Below are positions 1 to 8,400 of a stretch of 64,000 nt of DNA, one piece after another. Each line of letters opens with the position of its first letter. Position 1 is the first letter of the stretch. The translations under genes and the position numbers were made by a program. The notes below the pieces were generated by a model that was not told the origin of the DNA, did no database searches, and saw only the letters and a program-made list of their open reading frames with translations. This DNA is from Lachnospiraceae bacterium (GTDB taxonomy: Bacteria; Bacillota; Clostridia; Lachnospirales; Lachnospiraceae): contig JALCKY010000001.1 of assembly GCA_022647575.1 (NCBI GenBank), positions 62,001 to 126,000 of the forward strand, in the 5' to 3' direction.

Positions 1-93
1 GAGTTTACCGGAACGAGCCGGACGGAATCCTCCTGGAATGTATATTTCGACTGGAACGTGCTGCATTATGACGGAACGGATATTGCCGAGTAA
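1..93 (+). CDS. C-terminal fragment of an upstream protein, unknown
   Basis: An open frame runs from the window edge to a TAA at 91-93 and gives the last 30 residues of a protein, ending in HYDGTDIAE. The fragment is rich in aromatic and acidic residues and has no motif I recognise. It lies 28 bases before the PilC start on the same strand, so it is probably an upstream member of the pilus operon, perhaps a pilin or minor pilin, but that is inferred from position only. Confidence 0.5.
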   Translation, partial: EFTGTSRTESSWNVYFDWNVLHYDGTDIAE

Positions 94-121
94 CTATTGA
101 TTCGACACGAAGGAAGACCGG

Positions 122-1321
122 ATGCCTCTTTATAAGTACAGAGCACAAACTGAAGAGGGAAAGCAGATCAGCGGAAAGCTGCAGGCTAATGACGAGCAGG
201 ATCTTCACGAGAAGCTGCGCGCTCAGAAAATCATGCTGACCGACTCGAAAGCCGTCAGTGAAAAGAAATATTACCGCCTGCTGAAAACGAAGCAGCTGTC
301 TGACTTTTCAAGACAGGTCGGAACGCTGCTGCATTCCGGAGTTTCCCTGGTCCGGGCTCTTAAGATTATCGCCGAAGACGAGGCAATCACTCCCGCAGAA
401 CGGGACGTTTACAATCAGGTCCTGCAGTTCGTGCTTCAGGGGATTCCTCTTTCCGATGCCCTTGAGAAAATGAACGGCATTTTCCCACCCCTGATCATCA
501 ACATGTACCGCGCCGCCGAAACTTCCGGCACGCTCGACCAGACGGCGCTTCGCATGGCTGAGCAGTACAGCAAGGAAGACCGGCTGCAGAAAAAAGTCAA
601 AAGCTCCCTGCTGTATCCGAAGATACTGGCAGTCATGATTGTCGGTGTCGTGGCCATCATCATGGGATTCGTCATGCCGCAGTTCAAGGCTCTTTTTGAT
701 GCAATGCCGAGCCTGCCTCCTGCGACGCAGCTTCTCTTTGCCATCAGCAATTTTGTGCAGACCAGATGGTATGTCCTGATCATCTGCATTTTCCTCATTG
801 TCATCGGCCTGCGTTTCCTGTTCAAGGTGCCTGCCGTGAGATATGGATTGGACAGACTGAAAGTCCATTTACCGAAGTTCGGGAAAATGAACAAGGTCAT
901 CTATACGGCTCATTTCGCAAGAACGCTGAGCTCGCTTTATTCCAGCGGCATCCCGATTGTCACATCCCTTGAAATTGCCAGGAAGACCATCGGGAATGTC
1001 TATATCGACAAGCAGTTTGATGAAGTAATAGCCCGGGTGAAAGCCGGCGACACTCTGAGCGACAGTCTGGAAAAGGTCGACGGTTTCATTAAAAAGCTGA
1101 CCTCTGCCATGCACGTCGGAGAGGAGACAGGCTCGCTGGATTCCATGCTGAATTCAACAGCCGATGATCTGGATTATGAAGCGGAAATGACCACCACGCG
1201 CATGGTGACTTTCCTGGAACCGATCATGATCGTCATCATGGCCGTGATCGTCGGGTTCATCATGATAGCCGTCATCACGCCGATCTACCAGAGCTATTCA
1301 TCCATCGGAGCGAACAGCTGA
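122..1321 (+). CDS. pilC: Type IV pilus inner-membrane platform protein PilC (GspF family)
   Basis: This 399-residue protein is the polytopic platform on which the PilB and PilT motors act during pilus assembly and retraction. It shows the duplicated T2SSF architecture: a first cytoplasmic helical domain (about residues 60-160, FSRQVGTLLHSGVSLVRAL), a membrane segment near 168-190, a second near 215-235, a second T2SSF domain (about 260-365, ARTLSSLYSSGIPIVTSLE) and a C-terminal membrane helix (about 368-392). Length is normal for the family. An AGGAAG site sits before the ATG at 122. It heads the visible part of the pil operon. No prepilin peptidase is seen in the window. Confidence 0.95.
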   Translation: MPLYKYRAQTEEGKQISGKLQANDEQDLHEKLRAQKIMLTDSKAVSEKKYYRLLKTKQLSDFSRQVGTLLHSGVSLVRALKIIAEDEAITPAERDVYNQVLQFVLQGIPLSDALEKMNGIFPPLIINMYRAAETSGTLDQTALRMAEQYSKEDRLQKKVKSSLLYPKILAVMIVGVVAIIMGFVMPQFKALFDAMPSLPPATQLLFAISNFVQTRWYVLIICIFLIVIGLRFLFKVPAVRYGLDRLKVHLPKFGKMNKVIYTAHFARTLSSLYSSGIPIVTSLEIARKTIGNVYIDKQFDEVIARVKAGDTLSDSLEKVDGFIKKLTSAMHVGEETGSLDSMLNSTADDLDYEAEMTTTRMVTFLEPIMIVIMAVIVGFIMIAVITPIYQSYSSIGANS

Positions 1322-1383
1322 CATCATTAAAAAGGGTTTACGGTCAGGCAGAAGAGGCTTCACATTAAAGGAGCAAGAGCAGG

Positions 1384-2880
1384 ATGAGCATCACCGTATT
1401 CTTATCAAATTCGAAAATACAGATTGTGTCCGGCACGAGCGGTAAGAACAGCGCGAATGTCCAGCAGTACTATGAAATGACAGCGCCTGAAGGCAGCATC
1501 CTGAACGGCGTTGTCACGGATGCCGTTTCGCTTTCCAATGCCATCAGGAACTTCTGGCACGAAAACAGGCTTCCGAACAGCGACGTGCGTCTTTGCATCA
1601 ATTCCCAGCAGTTCATTGTCAAACTGCTGGAGATTCCGAAACTCGGACGGAACAAGTCCGTGGATTACGTAAAACGTGAATTTGCGGATGTTGAACGTGC
1701 GCAGGATCCCGTCATCGGCTTCTTCCGTGTCGGGGTGAATGAGAAAAATAAAACTGATGTCATCTGCGCAGAACTTGCGGAGTATGAATTTCTGGATACT
1801 TATAAAAAAATCTTCGCAGAGGCAGGCATTTCGATTCAGGGCATTTCGTCCGCCGTCGGAAGCGCGGTCAACATGCTGCAGAAATCGCAGTATATCAAGG
1901 AATCCACCAGCGTCGTGCTGATTCTGGACGACAAGACCCTGACTTCCATTTTCTTTGTCGACGGCCGTTATTATTATTCCTCTTCAACACGCATTTTCAA
2001 TGAATACGGGACGGATTCCTTCGGCTCCGATGTCTCGGCCGTTGTCAGCCGTCTGATCCAGTTTGCAAATGCCCAGCAGATTACTTCACGCATTACCGAC
2101 GTCTATCTCGGCGGATTTCAGCAGGGAGATCTCGAAATCTGCAGCCGCGAGATCGGCCTGGTCGATGCATCCATCCGGACATCGGAACTGGTGCCGCCGG
2201 CCAATATGTTCATCGGAACGGCAACGAAATTCCGCGAGATGGTCTATCCGGCCGCAGGACTTTACCGCCATGAAAACGAACACAACATTATTGACGGCCT
2301 GAACCGCAAGACCAATCAGCAGGTCAGGCAGAAGGAACTGCTGAAAAAGGCAATTCCTTTTATCGCCGTGACCGGAGTCATGGCAGCCATCGTGACTGCT
2401 CTGATCATTGTCAATGCATCAAAGAACTCCTATGCCGACAGCCTGAATCAGCAGCTTACGGATCCGGTTCTGGTTCAGAATGCGGCGGATTACAATACGG
2501 AAGAAGCAAAATCTTCAGACTTGAAAATAAAGAGCAGCGCACTTTCAGCGTTAAGCACGAATATCCATTCGTATCCATATCCGAATTCCAAAGTCGTTCA
2601 GGTCATCAATGACTGCGCCAGCGGTCTGGCAAGCGTCGAAGTGGAGTCCTATGAGGCCTCAACCGGGCTTCTGGTCGTAAGGACCACCTCTCTTCAGGGC
2701 GGAACGATGGATGACCAGGTTAAGGTGATCAATGAATTCATCGCCAAGCTGATGCAGAATGATACATTTACCGACGTGAATTACACGGGATACAATTATG
2801 ATGACCAGTCGCAGCTGTACAACATCAACGTCAACTGCTGCCTTTCCGAAAATGCAGGAAAGGAGGGGAGCGGATCATGA
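1384..2880 (+). CDS. PilM-PilN fusion, type IV pilus alignment complex protein
   Basis: The first ~315 residues resemble PilM, the actin-like cytoplasmic protein of the pilus alignment complex, with alternating strand/helix segments and the sequence RFGHW-free, actin-like order SSAVGSAVNML and YLGGFQQGD. A single hydrophobic segment follows at about residues 322-343 (IAVTGVMAAIVTALIIV), and then ~150 residues of periplasmic-type sequence that match PilN in topology (short membrane helix, coiled linker, ferredoxin-like fold with a VVRTTSLQGG strand). In Gram-negative systems PilM and PilN are separate proteins joined through the short PilN N-terminus; here they are one 498-residue chain. A strong AAAGGAG lies at 1367-1373. 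The stop overlaps the next start (ATGA). The PilN half is assigned from topology and position rather than clear identity. Confidence 0.8.
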   Translation: MSITVFLSNSKIQIVSGTSGKNSANVQQYYEMTAPEGSILNGVVTDAVSLSNAIRNFWHENRLPNSDVRLCINSQQFIVKLLEIPKLGRNKSVDYVKREFADVERAQDPVIGFFRVGVNEKNKTDVICAELAEYEFLDTYKKIFAEAGISIQGISSAVGSAVNMLQKSQYIKESTSVVLILDDKTLTSIFFVDGRYYYSSSTRIFNEYGTDSFGSDVSAVVSRLIQFANAQQITSRITDVYLGGFQQGDLEICSREIGLVDASIRTSELVPPANMFIGTATKFREMVYPAAGLYRHENEHNIIDGLNRKTNQQVRQKELLKKAIPFIAVTGVMAAIVTALIIVNASKNSYADSLNQQLTDPVLVQNAADYNTEEAKSSDLKIKSSALSALSTNIHSYPYPNSKVVQVINDCASGLASVEVESYEASTGLLVVRTTSLQGGTMDDQVKVINEFIAKLMQNDTFTDVNYTGYNYDDQSQLYNINVNCCLSENAGKEGSGS

Positions 2881-3689
2881 CGACAAACCTTACCGAACGT
2901 GACAAAAAACTTCTGTTCATGCTGGGAATCATCGGAATCATCGCCGCCTTCTTCCTTCTGGGAATCCGTCCTCTTCTGAGCAGCATCAGCAAAACGGATT
3001 CGACGATCTCGGAAGAAGAAGCGCAGCTGGCAATCGAAAAACAGGAAGCAGCCCTGCTGCCGACTCTGAAGTCAACGAATGAACAGATGCAGTCAAATAT
3101 TACGGCAGCCACCTCGGATTTTTATGACAGAATGGAATCCGATGAGGTCGATAAGCTCCTCACGAATCTAGTACTCTCCGAAGGACTGAATTCCCGGAAC
3201 CTGGTCATCACGATGCCCACGGAAGAGATTTCCCTGGATCCCTATCTTTATTCCGCGGCTGCAAAAAATGCAGGGAGCAATTCCGGGAATGATACTTCCG
3301 ACATGACAGATTCAGTTACATCCGCTTCAGATGCATCCGTTTCGGATACAGCGGATTCGGTCTCAGCAGAATCCGAAACTCTTGCGACAGAAGAAAGCAC
3401 GGCAGAAACGGCTTCCTCCGAAGGACAGACATCTTCCGAAAGCGTTTCCGGTTCAGGCGTCTATGCCGTGGAAGCGTCGATGGAAGTGGCCGGCGACATG
3501 GCGACATGCCAGAAACTGATTGATGATCTGACGCTTCAGTTTCCGGGCATCCGGATCACCTCCTTCAGCTGGGGAAGCGGACCGATCGTTTCTGCAGATT
3601 CAGACGGAAATCTGGTGGCCGCTGATTCCAATCTTCGGACTTTGGACCTCGGCCTTGAACTTTATATGTATGACAAAGGAGAAGCTTAA
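2877..3689 (+). CDS. PilO-like type IV pilus assembly protein
   Basis: This 270-residue bitopic protein has a short cytoplasmic N-terminus, one membrane helix (about residues 14-34, LLFMLGIIGIIAAFFLLGI), a predicted coiled coil (35-75) and a C-terminal globular part. PilO partners PilN in the alignment complex. Between about residues 128 and 195 lies a long Ser/Thr/Ala/Glu/Asp linker made of imperfect SVSxxADS-type units, which ordinary PilO proteins do not have. It starts four bases inside the end of the PilM-PilN gene (ATGA) and ends on the base where PilB begins (TAATG), so the three are probably translationally coupled. The call rests on topology and gene order. Confidence 0.75.
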   Translation: MTTNLTERDKKLLFMLGIIGIIAAFFLLGIRPLLSSISKTDSTISEEEAQLAIEKQEAALLPTLKSTNEQMQSNITAATSDFYDRMESDEVDKLLTNLVLSEGLNSRNLVITMPTEEISLDPYLYSAAAKNAGSNSGNDTSDMTDSVTSASDASVSDTADSVSAESETLATEESTAETASSEGQTSSESVSGSGVYAVEASMEVAGDMATCQKLIDDLTLQFPGIRITSFSWGSGPIVSADSDGNLVAADSNLRTLDLGLELYMYDKGEA

Positions 3690-5374
3690 TGCCACAGGCA
3701 ATCCAGAACGTCCGTATCGGCGATGTCATGAAGGAACAGGGCTTCATTACGGACGACCAGCTGAATAATGCGCTTGCTTACCAGAAGGAGCACAAAGGCG
3801 AAAGAATCGGAAGCATCCTGATCAAACTGGGTTACATTTCCGAACATCAGATGCTGGACGCCCTGGGGAAACGCCTCGGGCTTTCCGTGATCCGCATTTC
3901 CGACCTTCAGGTAAAGACGGAAGCCGTTGCGAAGATTCCGCAGCAGCTGGCAGAAAAATATCTGATGCTGGCTGTCAGTGAAGACGGCGGCAATCTGAAT
4001 GTTGTCCTGAACGATCCTCTGGATTTCTACGGAATCGAGGACGTACGGCAGCTGACGGGCGAAAACCTGATCATCATGCTCTCCGAGAAAGCGCCGCTGA
4101 AACAGGCCATTGATTATTATTATTCCGATATCTCGGCGCGCCGTGCAGCCAAGACGGCAAATGAAAGCACAGGCATCGGCACCGTTGACGAGATGGTGAT
4201 CGATACGGGCGCAGGAGACGACGACACCCCGATCATCAATCTGGTCAACAACCTTCTCCAGAAAGCTTATTCGGAAAATGCTTCCGATGTCCATATCGAG
4301 CCCTTCGAGAAAAACACGATGGTGCGCATGAGGATAGACGGGACGCTGGTCGACTATGTGACGCTCCAGCGGAATATCCACGCATCCCTGATTGCCCGCA
4401 TCAAGATCATGTCGGAGCTGGATATCGCCGAGCGGCGCGTACCGCAGGACGGCCATTTCCGGATCAAGATGGGAGATCAGATCATCAATATCCGTACCTC
4501 GGTCATCCCGACGACTTTCGGCGAAAAAGCGGTCATGCGGCTTCTGGCCAACAACTCGCAGATTGAGCATTCCGGCGAATTCGGAATGAATCACGAGAGC
4601 TATCTGAAATTCGAAAAGATGATGAAGTCGCCGAACGGAATCATTTACCTCACCGGTCCTACCGGATCCGGTAAATCGACGACGCTTTATATGGCACTGG
4701 AAGAACTGTCTCACAGGCCGGTCAATATTTCCACGATTGAAGACCCGGTCGAGAAAAATGTTCCGCGGCTCAACCAGATGCAGGTCAACAATCTGGCAGG
4801 ACTTACCTTTGAGACAGGTCTGCGCGCGCTGCTCCGCCAGGATCCGGACATCATCATGGTCGGAGAGACGCGTGATGCGGAGACTGCTTCCATTTCCGTC
4901 AGGGCAGCTATCACCGGACATCTTGTCCTTTCGACACTGCATACAAATGATGCAGCTTCCTCGGTCGTTCGTCTGACCGATATGGGCATCGAACCCTACA
5001 TGATTGCCAATTCGCTGGTCGGAATCGTGGCACAGCGTCTGATGCGCAAGGTCTGTCCGTTCTGCTCCAAGGAAGACCGCATGACGGCGGATGAGATTGA
5101 ATATGTCGGAAAAGAACTGCCGTCCGTGAAACGGGCAATCGGCTGCAGCCACTGCAACGGAACCGGCTACAGCGGACGAATCGCGATCCATGAGATCCTG
5201 ACAATTGACAAGAAACTCCGGGAAATGATTTCGGACGGAGCGACCGTTGAAGAGATGAAAGAATACGCTGTTGCAGAGCAGGGGATGAAGACCCTGAAGA
5301 CAGCGGGGCTGGAGCTCGTTGAACAGGGAATCACTACAATGGACGAGCTCAGGAAAGTGGCCTATTACGAATAA
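3689..5374 (+). CDS. pilB: Type IV pilus extension ATPase PilB (GspE family)
   Basis: This hexameric ATPase powers pilin polymerisation at the PilC platform. The 561-residue protein has an N-terminal MshEN-type domain (about residues 1-150, QGFITDDQLNNAL and IRISDLQ), the N2 domain, a Walker A P-loop GPTGSGKST near residue 321, an Asp box, a Walker B-like DIIMVGETRD, and a His box (LSTLHTNDA). A tetracysteine zinc site CPFC...CSHC is present near residues 455-490, as in GspE/PilB and unlike PilT. It overlaps the PilO-like stop by one base. The long antisense frame opposite this gene is a coding shadow. Confidence 0.96.
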   Translation: MPQAIQNVRIGDVMKEQGFITDDQLNNALAYQKEHKGERIGSILIKLGYISEHQMLDALGKRLGLSVIRISDLQVKTEAVAKIPQQLAEKYLMLAVSEDGGNLNVVLNDPLDFYGIEDVRQLTGENLIIMLSEKAPLKQAIDYYYSDISARRAAKTANESTGIGTVDEMVIDTGAGDDDTPIINLVNNLLQKAYSENASDVHIEPFEKNTMVRMRIDGTLVDYVTLQRNIHASLIARIKIMSELDIAERRVPQDGHFRIKMGDQIINIRTSVIPTTFGEKAVMRLLANNSQIEHSGEFGMNHESYLKFEKMMKSPNGIIYLTGPTGSGKSTTLYMALEELSHRPVNISTIEDPVEKNVPRLNQMQVNNLAGLTFETGLRALLRQDPDIIMVGETRDAETASISVRAAITGHLVLSTLHTNDAASSVVRLTDMGIEPYMIANSLVGIVAQRLMRKVCPFCSKEDRMTADEIEYVGKELPSVKRAIGCSHCNGTGYSGRIAIHEILTIDKKLREMISDGATVEEMKEYAVAEQGMKTLKTAGLELVEQGITTMDELRKVAYYE

Positions 5375-5413
5375 ACTATGCATGAGCGGATGCGTCCACC
5401 GAAGGGGATTGTG

Positions 5414-8400
5414 ATGAAGAGACGTCTTCATAACAAACTCAATACGAATTCAAAAAGCGGCTTCACTCTCGTGGAGCTCATTGTCACCCTTGCTGTTGCA
5501 GCAATCGTCGCCTCAATCGGAGGCATGTCCCTCATCAACTGGCACAACCATTCCGAATATCTGAAGAACACCGAAACCGCCAAGACCATCTATCTGGCGG
5601 CACAGTCCGTGTTGTCCGAAGCAGAGAGCAGGGGAGTACTGGAACAGACCATGACCGATCTGGAAAAAGACACTTCCTATGTGAAAGTATCAGATGCTGC
5701 CGAGAAAGCAGCACTGGGTTTCCCTACGGAAGCAGATGCCGAAGGCATTCAGCATGAATATGCTTATTTCTCGGTCAGCAGGAATCTGGGAACTACCGAC
5801 CGTCAGATGCGGCCTCTTTATCAGTTTCTGGATTCTTATCTGCAGGGTGAAGACGTACTGGACGTCGGGTCCTATTCCGTGGAATTCGATCTTACCGCCT
5901 GCAAAGTCTATGCGGTTTTTTACGGGGAATGGATACAGGAATTTCCGCATGAGACAGCTGTTTCCGAAGACAGCCACGGAACATACGCTGTCAATAAGGA
6001 TTCCAGGGAAGAGTCCCATCTCAGCGGTTCTTTTGCGGGGTATTATTCTGCCGGACAGGCTAATTATTCCACGCCGGAAGCTTCCTCCGGCAGTCTTCCG
6101 AAAATGAAGTCAGCTGCTCTGGTCAATGACGAAGTTCTTGCACTTCAGTTCAGCAGCACTTCCGAAACGAATGCCGACACCAATTATCTGATCCAGCTGA
6201 AAGACCAGGCGGGAAACCTGAAATACATTCTGTGCTTTGACTGGACCAGCCTGACCAAAGGAAGCCTGAATACAACAGACGGATATATTTCCTGTGCACT
6301 GACCGTCTATGATATGTCAGCATCCGAGAAAAAGTCGTCCGATTATCAGTTCCCGGTCAGCTATGACGGAAGTCTTTTTTCCATTGTCCTGGACGGAATG
6401 ATGTCTGCCCAGTCAATGGCCATCAATGCGGCCTCCGGCAGCAGCCAGCTGAACACCAGCGTAACAAGACTATTCGGAAATACCCCGCAAAAGATTTATG
6501 CAACGGTGGATGTCTTTCCGCAGGGAAGCAGTTTTGATGATCTCGTGGATTATTCGTCCAAGGCAGTGAAGGCTTCCAGCCCCATCTCAACCGATCAGCA
6601 GAATGATCTCTTTGCGACGAAAGAGGACACGGCAAAACCGGATGCTTCTTTCATTTCCGTGAACCGCCATTTTTCAAATATCCGCTTCCTGTCCGGTGAT
6701 ACCGAGAAACAGGCTGTTCTTCTGAATAACCTTTCCTGGAATAATAATGTTGTGTTTGGAATCAATGCATCCGGCACGATTTCGCAGCTTGACGCTTCGA
6801 CCGATGAATTTCCGTCCGTGGCTGTTCTTGCAAAGACTGTGACTCTGGACGGCGCAGATTTCTCCTATATCGGTCTGAAGGTTGGTCCGACATCCAATTA
6901 CGTCTATTCCGGGAATAATTATACAAAAAATCTTGCTGACTCGATCGGCTTAATTGCCAAAAATAACGGAAGCATACAGAATTTAAATATCATCCAGGCG
7001 TCTTTCAGTTCAAACAGTGCCTTCCGGTATGTCGGAGGTTTTGCGGGACAGAACCTCGGGACCATCAGCAGCTGTTCTTTCAGCGGAGCTATTGTAAACA
7101 TCTATTCGGAAAATGCCTCTGACTGCTACGGCGGGATCTGCGGCGCAAACGGCGACGGAACGTCAGCAGAGGTTCAGCCGGTGATTTCGGACTGCTCCGT
7201 TAAAAATTTCAGCATGACGCTGAAGGGCTGGTGCACGATAACAGATACCGATACGTCGGATGTGAAACTCACAAAGTCTTCCATGGCCGGAGGCATTGCC
7301 GGATACAACCGTTCGGGTGCCCGGATCAGCAGCAGCTGTCTGGACAGCGAAGGGGACAGCACCGTGAACATCACGGCAAACAACGGCATGGTCGGCGGCA
7401 TAGCCGGCGGCAATGAAGGAAACATTTCCGGCTGCGGCTATTCGGCGTCCATGAAAGTTCTGGAAGCCTTGAATCAGTATATGACGGTATACGGAAATAC
7501 AGATGCAGCCCGAAACCTGCTGGATTACATTTTCCAGGATGAAACGGACGAAGCCAACCAGCAGCTGTCTTCTTATGTTCAGGAACACTACACAGCCCTG
7601 CTCCTTGAAGAAATCAATGCAGGAAAAACGGAAGCTGAAAAGATCTCCTCTGATACGCTTAAGAAAGAAATCAGTGATTATAAAACTGCTGCACAGGCCC
7701 TGAAGACGAAGATTGATTCCAATGATACCCGGGTAACTCTGGAGCTGAAAAACAGTCTCGCAGTTTCTTCAATCGGATATTTGGGCGGCATCATCGGATT
7801 TAACGGCGGTACGGCGGCAGTCAGCAGCTGTGCCAGCGGCCACTGGCTGATTCACGGGTATAATCTTTCGCAGGCTTCCTGCATCGGAGGAATCATCGGC
7901 CAAAACACTTCCGGAAATGTGTCTGAAGACGGAGGCGTCAGCTTCTGTGTAAATGCCGCCTATGTGCATCGTTTTTACTGCTATGACAAAACCAAAGACG
8001 AAGGTACTGCGCATGCAAATAACAGAGGTCTGAACGGAACCGAACGCTGCTATGCCGGTGGAATTATCGGTGAACAGAGAAGTTCCGTAACAGGCAGTCT
8101 GATTCAGAAGTGCATGAATCTTGGAGACGTTTATGATGAAAATTCATCCAATGCCGGCGGTGTGGTAGGACGGTGGAACATTAACGGCGGAAGTATAAGC
8201 GATTGTTCCAACTTCAGTTCTTTATATACCAATTACGGTATTTATGATATGACCAAATCCAATGGGAGCGGATCGGGAGGAATTATTGCAGATATTTACG
8301 GTGACTCTGCCGATCCGAATTCCAATTATTCCATTGACCACTGCTCAAACCATGGGAATATCTTGTCCATTCACCAAAATGACGGTTTCATTTCCGAATG

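Noticed and set aside
5378..5413. Upstream ATG for the giant prepilin
   Set aside because: It would give a 28-residue leader and lacks a ribosome site; ATG 5414 has GAAGGGG upstream and a normal leader length.
3686..5431. A 581-codon open frame on the minus strand opposite pilB
   Set aside because: It is antisense to a fully conserved ATPase, has Cys/His/Arg-rich sequence typical of reverse-frame translation and no ribosome site or domain.
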